Assembly: GCF_049898325.1 (NCBI RefSeq) | Contig: NZ_JAFCXL010000001.1 | Coordinates: 124,001 to 188,000 of the forward strand | DNA length: 64,000 nucleotides | Reading direction: 5' to 3' | DNA from: JAFCUW01 sp049898325 | GTDB taxonomy: Bacteria > Pseudomonadota > Gammaproteobacteria > Burkholderiales > Burkholderiaceae_D | Part shown: positions 44,025 through 51,866 of the stretch, one piece after another | Layout of the letters: each line of letters begins with the position of its first letter | How positions within the stretch are numbered: position 1 is the stretch's first letter | Position numbers and translations under genes: made by a program | Notes under the pieces: model-generated | Told to the model about the DNA's origin: nothing | The model's input: only the letters and a program-made list of their open reading frames with translations | The model's database searches: none

Positions 44025-44291
44025 ATGAAAAAAACCGGAATGGCAAAGAGCGACGCCAAAAAACTGATGGGCCAGATGGCCCCGGCAGGCGCCGCCGCCT
44101 TCGGCAGCGTTGCCGCCCCCGCCGTCGACCGCCGCGAACAGCGCCGCCTGGACCAGGCGGCCGGCCTGGTGCCGTTCGCCGTCAAGATCAACGCCGACCT
44201 GGTCAAGCAGTTGCAGGCGCGCGCCGGCGAACAGGCGATCGACATCAATGAACTGGTCGGCCAGTTGCTGGCCAAGGGCCTGCAGGCATAA
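44025..44291 (+). CDS. small hypothetical protein, ribbon-helix-helix-like C-terminus
   Basis: The 88-residue basic protein has a Lys/Ala-rich disordered N-terminus. Its C-terminal ~40 residues (VPFAVKINADLVKQLQAR, then two helices) follow the strand-helix-helix order of ribbon-helix-helix DNA-binding domains. I do not recognise a named family. It is followed 8 bp later by another small gene; together they precede a strong terminator. An in-frame ATG at codon 6 is an alternative start. Confidence 0.7.
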   Translation: MKKTGMAKSDAKKLMGQMAPAGAAAFGSVAAPAVDRREQRRLDQAAGLVPFAVKINADLVKQLQARAGEQAIDINELVGQLLAKGLQA

Positions 44292-44302
44292 AGGAGCGCA
44301 TG

Positions 44303-44500
44303 ATGGCAAAGAAAGAAGAGCTGGACGAAGAAACCCTGGCCCTGATTCACTGGTGTATCGAAGTCGAGGGCTTCCTGGTCGCCGGCGGCGCCACCCAGGC
44401 GCAGGCGCAGGAACACATCGAAGAGCAGGTCGAGTGGTTCACCGACCAGTTTTATGATGGCTTGACGCCGGAAGAAGCGGCCAAGGAAGCGCTGGCGTAA
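44303..44500 (+). CDS. small acidic hypothetical protein
   Basis: The 65-residue acidic helical protein (KKEELDEETLALIHWCIEVEG at the start) has no domain I can name. The ATG at 44303 is preferred because GGAG is six bases upstream; an ATG one codon earlier is also possible. It follows a small basic gene by 11 bp and ends 16 bp before a terminator. Confidence 0.7.
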   Translation: MAKKEELDEETLALIHWCIEVEGFLVAGGATQAQAQEHIEEQVEWFTDQFYDGLTPEEAAKEALA

Positions 44501-44516
44501 CGCGTCACGTCAAACA

Positions 44517-44555
44517 AAAAACGGGGTCCGCGCAAGCGTGACCCCGTTTTTTTTG
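44517..44555. terminator. bidirectional intrinsic terminator
   Basis: The stem ACGGGGTC/GACCCCGT is flanked by a run of A on the left and eight T on the right. It can stop transcription from the small-gene pair on the plus strand and from the convergent chemoreceptor gene on the minus strand. Confidence 0.9.
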
Positions 44556-44562
44556 GCGCTGA

Positions 44563-46251
44563 CTAAAACGCTTCCCACTCGGTGGCGGCGGGCGCCGTCC
44601 GCGCCGCCCTGGCGGGCCGTGCGGGCGCGGCGCTGGTCAGTTGTCGTGCGGGCGCGGTGGCGCTGACGGGCGGGCGCGCCCGCGGGGCCGGGGCCTGCCC
44701 AGTCACGCCGTCGAGTTTGAAAATCGCCACCGCCTGCGCCAGCTGGCCGGCCTGTTCGCGCAGCGACGCCGCCGCCGCCGCCGCCTCCTCGACCAGCGCG
44801 GCGTTTTGCTGGGTCACCGCATCCATCTCGCCGATGGCCTGGTTGATCTGCTCGATGCCCGCTTCCTGCTCGTGGCTGGCGGCCGAGATCTCGCTCATGA
44901 TGTCGGTCACGCGGGCCACGGAAGCGACGATGTCGTCCATCGTGCTGCCCGCCTGGCCCACCAGCCGGGAGCCCGTTTCGACGGCCGCCACCGAGTCGCC
45001 GATGAGCACCTTGATTTCCTTGGCGGCCGCCGCCGAGCGCTGTGCCAGGCTGCGCACCTCGGAGGCGACGACGGCGAAGCCGCGGCCCTGCTCGCCCGCC
45101 CGGGCCGCCTCGACGGCGGCGTTCAGGGCCAGGATGTTGGTTTGAAAGGCGATGCCGTCGATGACGCCGATGATGTCGACGATCTTGCGCGCCGAGGCGT
45201 TGATGACGCCCATCGTGTCGACCACTTGCGAGACCATCTGGCCGCCCGTGACCGCCACCTGCGAGGCCGAGGCGGCAAGCACATTGGCCTGGCGCGCATT
45301 GTCGGCGTTCTGCTTGACGGTCGACGTCAGCTCTTCCATCGACGAGGCCGTCTCTTCCAGCGCGCCCGCCTGCTGCTCCGTGCGGGCCGACAGATCGAGG
45401 TTGCCGCTGGCGATCTCGCCCGAGGCGGTGGCGATCGAATCGGTGCCGCGGCGCACGTTGGCGACGATGCCATTGAGGCTTTCGTTCATGTGCTTGAAGG
45501 CGCGCATCAGCTGGCCCATTTCATCGCTGCTGCGCACCTCGACAACGGTGGTCAGGTCGCCCGCGGCGACGGCCTCGGCCACCTTGACGGCGTAGCGCAA
45601 CGGCTTGACGATGGCGCGCGTGGTGACGACGGCAATCAGGCTGCCGAGCACGATGGCGATGCCGCCCAGGCCCAGCATGAGCGCGTTGGCACTCTCGTAC
45701 AGCGCTCGAGCCGTGGCGGCGCCGGCCAGCGCTTGCGCCTTTTCGTACGCGACGATGTCGGCGGTGATGGCGATCACGGCGGCGGTGGCGGGCGCCGATT
45801 GCTTGAGCATGTCTTCGGTCGCCTCCTCGCGTTGACCGGCCATGCCCAGCGCGACCGTGTGGTCCACTTTCGGCCTGGCGATGGCGATGGCGGCGTCGAG
45901 TTTGGCCATCATCGCCGTTTCTGCCTCGCTTTGCGGGGTGGCCAGAAAATCGCGCTTGGCCCTGGCGAAGCCGGCCCGTGCCGCCGCCAGCTTTTCCACC
46001 TGCACCCGCACATCGCCAGGGTCGCTCACCAGCACCAGGGTCGACACCGCGAACGACACATCGCGCAGGCTGTCGCCAATGGCGATCGCCGCCGCCGTCG
46101 ACACTTCCTGGTTATCGACGATCTCGCGTACCTGCGCATCGATCCGGCCCATCGAAACGACGCCCAGACCGACCACCACCGACAGCAAGACAAGAATGAT
46201 GGCAAAGCCGCCGCCAAGGCGCGCCCCGATTTTCAGATTCGACAACGACAT
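44563..46251 (-). CDS. methyl-accepting chemotaxis protein with CheR/CheB-tether-like tail
   Basis: This 562-residue receptor has a transmembrane helix at about 10-32, a periplasmic 4-helix sensor region of about 155 residues, a second transmembrane helix near 190-212, a HAMP domain and a signalling hairpin with FQTNILALNAAVEAARAGEQ. A Pro/Ala-rich linker ends in EWEAF, which resembles the NWETF pentapeptide that tethers CheR and CheB in high-abundance receptors. The ATG at 46251 gives the standard MSLSNLKIGARL start. Ligand unknown. Confidence 0.93.
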   Translation of the reverse strand: MSLSNLKIGARLGGGFAIILVLLSVVVGLGVVSMGRIDAQVREIVDNQEVSTAAAIAIGDSLRDVSFAVSTLVLVSDPGDVRVQVEKLAAARAGFARAKRDFLATPQSEAETAMMAKLDAAIAIARPKVDHTVALGMAGQREEATEDMLKQSAPATAAVIAITADIVAYEKAQALAGAATARALYESANALMLGLGGIAIVLGSLIAVVTTRAIVKPLRYAVKVAEAVAAGDLTTVVEVRSSDEMGQLMRAFKHMNESLNGIVANVRRGTDSIATASGEIASGNLDLSARTEQQAGALEETASSMEELTSTVKQNADNARQANVLAASASQVAVTGGQMVSQVVDTMGVINASARKIVDIIGVIDGIAFQTNILALNAAVEAARAGEQGRGFAVVASEVRSLAQRSAAAAKEIKVLIGDSVAAVETGSRLVGQAGSTMDDIVASVARVTDIMSEISAASHEQEAGIEQINQAIGEMDAVTQQNAALVEEAAAAAASLREQAGQLAQAVAIFKLDGVTGQAPAPRARPPVSATAPARQLTSAAPARPARAARTAPAATEWEAF

Positions 46252-46423
46252 GGAGTTTCCTTCATCAGGGATGGCGCCACCGGTGGCGGCAAAGGAAGCC
46301 ATCTTAATGTTGAAACTTGCTCAAAATCAAGCAATAACCATGAAGCAATGCATCAATTGAACAATACGTGGCGGCGCCGCGACGATGGCGACGGGCGTGC
46401 CGCCGCCATTGCCACGGCCGTGA

Positions 46424-46999
46424 TCAGTCCGGCAACAACCAGCTGGCGTCCGGCGGCAGCGCTGTTTGCGCGCTGTTCATGATCATGGCGAGGAAGGTGT
46501 AGTAACCGTTCAAGCCCATCAGATCGACCACGCCATGGTCGCCGAACAGGCTGCGCGCGCGGGCGTAGGTGCCGTCGCTGACGCGCTTGTCGCAATGGAG
46601 CTCGGTGCAGAAATCGATGACGGCCGCTTCGTCCTCGCGCAGCCCGGCCGGCGCCTGGCGCGCGCCGATGGCGTCGATGATGGCGCGGTCGATCCCGCAT
46701 TGAAAGGCGATCGGCGCGTGAATCGCCCATTCGACCTTCTGGTTCCACTGGCGCGCCGTGACGAGGATCGCCAGCTCCGACAGGCGGGTGCCGATGGCGC
46801 TGCGAAAGCGCAGGTACTCGCCCATGCGCTGGGCATGCTGCATCAGCTCGGGGCTGCGCAACAGCGGCACGAAGGGGCCGTAGACGGCGCCGCGGGGGCC
46901 GTCGATGATGGCCTGGGCCACCACCCGCTGGGCATTGCTCATCTGCTCCATCGACAGGGGACCGAGGCGGTCCGCTTCCGGTTTGCGATCGGACTTCAT
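46424..46999 (-). CDS. carboxymuconolactone decarboxylase (CMD/AhpD) family protein
   Basis: The 191-residue all-helical protein resembles the CMD family: the core helix has E90-W-A-I-H94 (ExxxH) in VEWAIHAPIAF, and a later DFCTELH segment matches. No CxxC pair is present, so an AhpD-like peroxidase role is unlikely. The ATG overlaps the upstream hydrolase stop by four bases (ATGA), which fixes the start. It is the last gene of a four-gene unit of unknown catabolic purpose. Confidence 0.85.
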   Translation of the reverse strand: MKSDRKPEADRLGPLSMEQMSNAQRVVAQAIIDGPRGAVYGPFVPLLRSPELMQHAQRMGEYLRFRSAIGTRLSELAILVTARQWNQKVEWAIHAPIAFQCGIDRAIIDAIGARQAPAGLREDEAAVIDFCTELHCDKRVSDGTYARARSLFGDHGVVDLMGLNGYYTFLAMIMNSAQTALPPDASWLLPD

Positions 47000-47856
47000 G
47001 CGCGGCTCCCTTTCAAAGGATGGGACTGGACCACCTGCTGCTGCTCGCCCAGGCCGGGAATGCCCAGCCGGACGGTGTCGCCGTTTTTCAGGAAGCGGGG
47101 CGGGGTGCGGCCCATGCCCACGCCGGGCGGGGTGCCGGTGGCGATGATGTCGCCCGGCTCGAGCGTCATGTAGCGCGACAGGTAGCTCACCAGCTGCGCC
47201 ACCCCGAAGATCATGGTGGCGGTGCTGCCCGTCTGCATGCGCTTGCCATTGACTTCCAGGTACATGTCGAGGTCCTGGACGTCGACGATTTCGTCGCGGG
47301 TGACCAGCCAGGGACCGACCGGGCCGAAGCTGTCGCAGCCCTTGCCCTTGTCCCACTGCGAGCTTTGCAGCTGCCAGGCGCGCTCGGAGACGTCGTTGAC
47401 GACGACGTAGCCGGCGACGTAATCGAGGGCCTCGGCCTGGTCGACATATTGGGCGCGCTTGCCGATGACCACGCCCAGTTCGACTTCCCAGTCGGTTTTT
47501 TTGGCGCCGGGCGGCAGCACGATGGCGTCGTCGGGACCGGACAGGCAGGTGATCGCCTTGGAAAACACGATCGGCTCGGGCGGGATCGCCATGCCCGCTT
47601 CCTCGGCATGGTCGGCGTAATTCAAGCCGATGGCGATGAACTTGCCGACGCCGCGCAAGGGCACGCCGAAGCGGGGTTCGCCGCGCACCAGCGGCAGGCT
47701 GGCCGGATCGATCTTTGCGAGTTTCTTCAGGGCCGCGGCGGACAGTTGCGCGGGGGTGATGTCGTCGACGACGCCGGCGAGGCTGCGCAGCCGGCCGAAT
47801 TCATCGATCAGGCCAGGTTTCTCTTTGCCGGGACGGCCATAGCGGACCAGTTTCAT
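46996..47856 (-). CDS. fumarylacetoacetate hydrolase (FAH) family protein
   Basis: The 286-residue protein matches the FAH family that cleaves C-C bonds in 2,4-dioxo acids, decarboxylates oxaloacetate, or acts in sugar-acid routes. Metal ligands Glu124, Glu126 (WEVELGVVIG) and Asp155 (VVNDVSER) are present, and IATGTPPGVGMG is near the C-terminus. The start MKLVRYG is conserved in the family and lies 56 bp inside the preceding MFS gene. The substrate is unknown. Confidence 0.9.
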   Translation of the reverse strand: MKLVRYGRPGKEKPGLIDEFGRLRSLAGVVDDITPAQLSAAALKKLAKIDPASLPLVRGEPRFGVPLRGVGKFIAIGLNYADHAEEAGMAIPPEPIVFSKAITCLSGPDDAIVLPPGAKKTDWEVELGVVIGKRAQYVDQAEALDYVAGYVVVNDVSERAWQLQSSQWDKGKGCDSFGPVGPWLVTRDEIVDVQDLDMYLEVNGKRMQTGSTATMIFGVAQLVSYLSRYMTLEPGDIIATGTPPGVGMGRTPPRFLKNGDTVRLGIPGLGEQQQVVQSHPLKGSRA

Positions 47857-49087
47857 ATTCTGCTTTCAAAGCGATGCCAGGCTGGCATTCTACCTTGGCG
47901 CGCAGCAGGATGATCAAGCCGATGCAGGCGCAGGAAAGCAGCAGCGCGGCGGCGCTGATGGCGAACAGCGGCGCGTACGAGGCGCGCGTGGCCATCATGG
48001 CCACCATCAGCGCCGCGCCGCCCGCCTGGGCCAGTGAAAAACCCACGTTCATCACCGTCCAGTAACGGCGGTGGTGCACGGCGCCGCCGATTTCCAGCGC
48101 GTAGCCGGAGGCGACGCCGACGATGCCGGGCGAGAAAAATCCCACCAGCACGGACGACCCCAGCAACACCGCGTCGCCCTGCGCCACCAGCGGCAGCGCC
48201 ACGCCCAGCGCTTTGAGGGCAAACGCGCCCAGCAGGGTGGGCGCCAGCCCAATCCGGTCGGCCACCACCCCCGTCAGGTAGGGGCCGCAGGCGGCGCCGG
48301 CGCCGAAGCAGGCCCAGAAAAATCCCGCCTGCGGCAGCGGGCGGTGCAGCTCGGCGGTGAGAAAATCGGCCCAGAACAGGGTATGCGGCAGGTAGCCGAT
48401 GGCGTTGAGGGCGTACGCGAACAGCAGCAGGGCGACCGGCAGCGGCAGGCGCCATGCCTGCAGCAGGGCCGGCGCCAGCGCCGCGGGCGGCGCCGCCGGC
48501 GCGCCGGCGCCGCCCCAGAAGCGCCAGGTGGCCGCCGTCAGCAGGGTACACAGCGATCCCAGCGTCAGCCAGGTGATGGCCAGTCCCTGCGCGATCACCA
48601 TCGGCACCAGCGTGGCGGCGGCGATGATGCCCAGGCCGACGCCACTGAAGATGATGCCGCCGACGCGGCCCCGGCGGGCGACGGCGGTGGCCGGCAAGAT
48701 CAGCACCGGCGCCTGCACCATCAGGATGGCGCCGCAGGCGCCGGCCACGCTGCGCCAGGCGAGGAACCAGGTGACGCCGCCGCCGTGCCAGCCGCAGGCA
48801 AAAAAGCTCAGCGACACCAGCAGCATGGCCAGCCGCACCATCTGCCCGGGCGCCAGGCGGCGCGCCAGCAGGGCCGCCACGCCGATGCCGGCGAAGTAAC
48901 CGCCCAGGTTGGCCGCCCCCAGCCAGCCGGCCTGCTGGCGGCTGAACCAGTGCTGCTGGACCAGCAGGGGCAGGATGGCGACATAGGCGAAGCGGCCCAC
49001 GCCGACCCCGGTCAGGGTGGCCGCCAGCCCGCACAGCCCGGGCCAGAGGCGCGCGTCGACGCCGGCGGCGGCCGCTACGCGCGCCAT
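47801..49087 (-). CDS. MFS transporter, YbfB/YjiJ family
   Basis: This 428-residue protein has about 12 membrane segments and the YbfB/YjiJ pattern (GVGVGRFAYVAILPLL near the N-terminus, RRGRVGGIIFSGVGLG in the middle, NAIGYLPHTLFWADFL after it). The cargo is unknown. The ATG follows the stop of the upstream flavoprotein gene by one base. Its last ~18 codons overlap the FAH gene start, an unusually long same-strand overlap. The overlapping C-terminal tail is polar and probably dispensable. Confidence 0.87.
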   Translation of the reverse strand: MARVAAAAGVDARLWPGLCGLAATLTGVGVGRFAYVAILPLLVQQHWFSRQQAGWLGAANLGGYFAGIGVAALLARRLAPGQMVRLAMLLVSLSFFACGWHGGGVTWFLAWRSVAGACGAILMVQAPVLILPATAVARRGRVGGIIFSGVGLGIIAAATLVPMVIAQGLAITWLTLGSLCTLLTAATWRFWGGAGAPAAPPAALAPALLQAWRLPLPVALLLFAYALNAIGYLPHTLFWADFLTAELHRPLPQAGFFWACFGAGAACGPYLTGVVADRIGLAPTLLGAFALKALGVALPLVAQGDAVLLGSSVLVGFFSPGIVGVASGYALEIGGAVHHRRYWTVMNVGFSLAQAGGAALMVAMMATRASYAPLFAISAAALLLSCACIGLIILLRAKVECQPGIALKAEYETGPLWPSRQRETWPDR

Positions 49088-49088
49088 C

Positions 49089-51137
49089 TCAGGTGCGGCC
49101 GAACGCGGGGCAGTTGGCCGAATCGGCGTCCAGGCGCCGCACGCGCGCCGGCGCCGCTTCCAGGCCCGTCACGCCCGCCGCGCCGATGCTCCTGACGGCC
49201 GCCGGCGCCGGCCCCGCTGCGGCCACGCCCTGCAGCTCTTCCTGCGCCGCCTGCTGGCTTTGCCCCCGTTCGGCGATCGCGTCCATCATGCGGCCGACGG
49301 CGCGGCCCGCATCGACCATGGTGGTGGAGTTCGCGCCCGGGCGCGGCAGCACGAAGGTATAGAATTTGCACCCTTCGACCAGGGTGCCCAGCGCCCACAG
49401 GGTGGTCTGCGCGGTGCCGTCGCGGGCGACGACGTTCATGTTGCGGTCGACCGTGATGCCGCCCGGGTGAAACTGGCCGTTCATGAAGGGCCGCACGATG
49501 CCCCGCTCGACCAGCTGGCGCATCAGGGGCGACTTGTCTTCCAGCGGCCCCGGCAGCGACGCCCGGCCCCGCACCAGCACGTTGGCGCGCTCGCTGTCGC
49601 CGGCCCAGTGGCCCCGTACGACAAAGGTAGCGTTGGCCTCATCGAGTTCGCAGCGGGCGCCCGGGCCGAAATCGGCGCGCACCACGCCGGCGTCGATCAG
49701 CGCCAGCAACTGGGCGATGCGCTCTTTCGGCGGGCCCACCGCGAGGCGGTTCATGATGGGCAGGAATTCGCCCAACACCCAGCGGTGCGAGTGCTCGAAC
49801 AGGCCGCCGAAATCGATGGCGGCGCGTACCACGTCGCGCACGTCGCGCAGCACGTCGCAGGCCGATTTCACGGGATTGTCCAGGTTGCCCTCAAGGGCGT
49901 GCTCGACGTCGCGCCACATGTGGCCGCGCAGCCAGTCATCGAATTGCCGCCGGCTTTTCAGCGCCAGTGGCGGCACCGGGTCGACCAGCCGCGCCCACGA
50001 GAGCTGCTCGCGCTTGTCGATGTGGCGATCGACCAGGTGCTGGCGGGCCTGGGCGCTGTCGGCGGCGAGAAATTCATTGCTGAACATCAGCGCGGCGATC
50101 TTGTCGCGCTTTTGCTGCAGCCACGCGAAGCAGTAGGCGAACTGCATGTCGGCCCACAGCAGCGGGATGATTTGCTGCTCGAAATCGAGCTGGCCACCGT
50201 CGGCGCGGGCACGCAGTTCGTCGAGCTTGGCAAAGGTGAGGAATTTCGGCTTGTACTGGCCGAACACGCCCTTCTGGTTGACCGCGCGCGCCGTCAGCGG
50301 CAGGCCCGAACGCGAATAGAGCAGGATTTTCGGCTCCTGGCCCGACACCCGGTAGCGCAAGCTGCCCGCCGGCTGCAGTTTGCCGGCCGCCTCGAACTTG
50401 CCGCCACGGCCCTGGGTCAGCTGGGCGATCAGGTCGAAGCTGGTCAGGCCCATGCCTTCGATGGCGATGGTGTCGCCGGCCATCACGCTGGAGGTGGCAT
50501 TGCGGATCGGATACGGCTCCAGCACCAGTTGCAGGCGGGGATTGCGCACGCGGGCGCACTCGACCTGGCGCGTCAGCTTGCGCTCGCCCTCGGTCAGCAC
50601 TTTGCGGGCGTGGCCGGTGGTCAGGTAGACGAAGTCGGCAGGGAAATTGCAGCCATCGTAAGACACTTGCCAGCGATTATTCTCCCAATGCAGGTCGTCG
50701 ACGCCCGCATAGTTGTGCAGGTAAATCGTCAGGTGGGGCGGCGCCATTTTTTTCAGGTATTCGAAGCCCCAGCGCAGGTAATCGCCAAACAGGGCGCGCG
50801 AATAATAGCCATTGCGGTCGATGTGGATCGTGGCGTCGGTGCCCTTGCCGAGCGCACTGTTTTTGCTGATCAGCCAGTCCGCGAACGAGGGCCCGTACAG
50901 CAACGGTCCGGCGGCACGCACGGTGTCGTCGGAAAACTGCGTCATCTGGCACGCGACCGTGTTCACCAGCAAATGATCGGCCTGGTCGGTGGTGTGGCAG
51001 CCTGGGCCGAACTCCTTGCTGTCGAACAGGTATAACTCGAGCGGCGTGGCGGTAGCGTCATTGCGGGCGTACGCAATGATGCGGTCGAACACGGAAATAC
51101 CACGCGGACCAAGGCCGATAATGGCGATCTTGTACAT
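49089..51137 (-). CDS. FAD/NAD(P)-binding oxidoreductase-like protein
   Basis: The 682-residue protein starts with a dinucleotide-binding motif (IAIIGLGPRGISVF) and matches the FAD-NAD(P)-binding domain family (PF13454) of flavin monooxygenase-like proteins. Further blocks are HTTDQADHLLVNT and VYLTTGHARKVL; a second binding element IAIEGMGLTSFDLI lies near residue 230. The last ~60 residues are Ala-rich and probably disordered. The reaction is unknown. It heads an operon with an MFS permease, a FAH hydrolase and a CMD-like protein. A GAGGAA ribosome binding site precedes the ATG. Confidence 0.8.
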   Translation of the reverse strand: MYKIAIIGLGPRGISVFDRIIAYARNDATATPLELYLFDSKEFGPGCHTTDQADHLLVNTVACQMTQFSDDTVRAAGPLLYGPSFADWLISKNSALGKGTDATIHIDRNGYYSRALFGDYLRWGFEYLKKMAPPHLTIYLHNYAGVDDLHWENNRWQVSYDGCNFPADFVYLTTGHARKVLTEGERKLTRQVECARVRNPRLQLVLEPYPIRNATSSVMAGDTIAIEGMGLTSFDLIAQLTQGRGGKFEAAGKLQPAGSLRYRVSGQEPKILLYSRSGLPLTARAVNQKGVFGQYKPKFLTFAKLDELRARADGGQLDFEQQIIPLLWADMQFAYCFAWLQQKRDKIAALMFSNEFLAADSAQARQHLVDRHIDKREQLSWARLVDPVPPLALKSRRQFDDWLRGHMWRDVEHALEGNLDNPVKSACDVLRDVRDVVRAAIDFGGLFEHSHRWVLGEFLPIMNRLAVGPPKERIAQLLALIDAGVVRADFGPGARCELDEANATFVVRGHWAGDSERANVLVRGRASLPGPLEDKSPLMRQLVERGIVRPFMNGQFHPGGITVDRNMNVVARDGTAQTTLWALGTLVEGCKFYTFVLPRPGANSTTMVDAGRAVGRMMDAIAERGQSQQAAQEELQGVAAAGPAPAAVRSIGAAGVTGLEAAPARVRRLDADSANCPAFGRT

Positions 51138-51329
51138 GAATTCCTCTTCAGGTGGGAGTGGAACGACACTGCCGGGCGGGGAGCCGGGAGAAACTTATTG
51201 CCGAGTGGGAATGATAGGAGCGTGCGTTCGGCGGGCATTGCGCGCCCACAAACCCGGTCCGCATAGGTGAACGCTGTGCACTTGCGCAATCGCAAAAACT
51301 GAATCGGCCGTCTCGGTAAAGTGGATAGC

Positions 51330-51337
51330 GCCGATAA
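51330..51337 (+). promoter_or_regulatory. sigma-28-like -10 element
   Basis: GCCGATAA, the flagellar/chemotaxis sigma-28 -10 consensus, lies 16 bp before the Cache-protein ATG. A TAAA is present upstream but with only nine bases between, not the usual ~15, so the match is partial. Confidence 0.35.
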
Positions 51338-51353
51338 ATTTCCCGGAGGAAAC

Positions 51354-51815
51354 ATGAAAACCCTGCATACCACTGTCCTGACCCTCGCCCTGGCCGCCTG
51401 CGCCATCGCCGCCCCCGCGTGGGCGGCGGAACCGTCCGAGAAAGACGCCATCGCCATGGTGGAGAAAGGCGCCACGTTCATGAAAACGGCGGGCAAGGAC
51501 GATATGATCAAGCGCATCAACGCCAAGGACCCCGAGTTCATCCAGGGCCCCCTGTACCTGACCATGCGCGACGCGAAAGGGGTGATTCTGGCCAACCCGG
51601 TCAATCCCGCCATGATCGGCAAGGACCTGGTCGATGTGCCCGACGCCGACGGCAAGCCGTTCCGCCGCGAAATCCTGGAACTGGCCAAGAAAAAAGGCAA
51701 GGGCTGGGTCGATTACAAGTTCAAGAACCCGGCCAGCGGCAAGGTCGAGGCCAAGACCACGTACATCCAGCTGGTCGGCGACGTCACCCTGGAAGCGGGC
51801 ATCTACAAAAAATAG
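51354..51815 (+). CDS. periplasmic single-Cache-domain protein
   Basis: The 153-residue protein has a signal peptide (cleavage near Ala24, AWA-AEP) and a mature part resembling a small Cache ligand-binding domain: a leading helix, GPLYLTMRDAKGVILANP, then a helix and GWVDYKFKNP. It lacks a membrane anchor and a signalling domain. The next gene, 51 bp downstream, encodes a chemoreceptor, so it may be a free periplasmic sensor for it. A strong GGAGG ribosome binding site precedes the ATG. Confidence 0.85.
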   Translation: MKTLHTTVLTLALAACAIAAPAWAAEPSEKDAIAMVEKGATFMKTAGKDDMIKRINAKDPEFIQGPLYLTMRDAKGVILANPVNPAMIGKDLVDVPDADGKPFRREILELAKKKGKGWVDYKFKNPASGKVEAKTTYIQLVGDVTLEAGIYKK

Positions 51816-51866
51816 GGGCTGGCCGCGTCCCGCTCGAGTCCATTCAACATCCACCAGGGAGGCAGC

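Noticed and set aside
47853..49034. A second minus-strand frame in the MFS region that could indicate a frameshift
   Set aside because: The frame of the 428-residue MFS protein is continuous through all membrane segments; the other frame is Arg/Gly/Ala-rich without hydrophobic helices.
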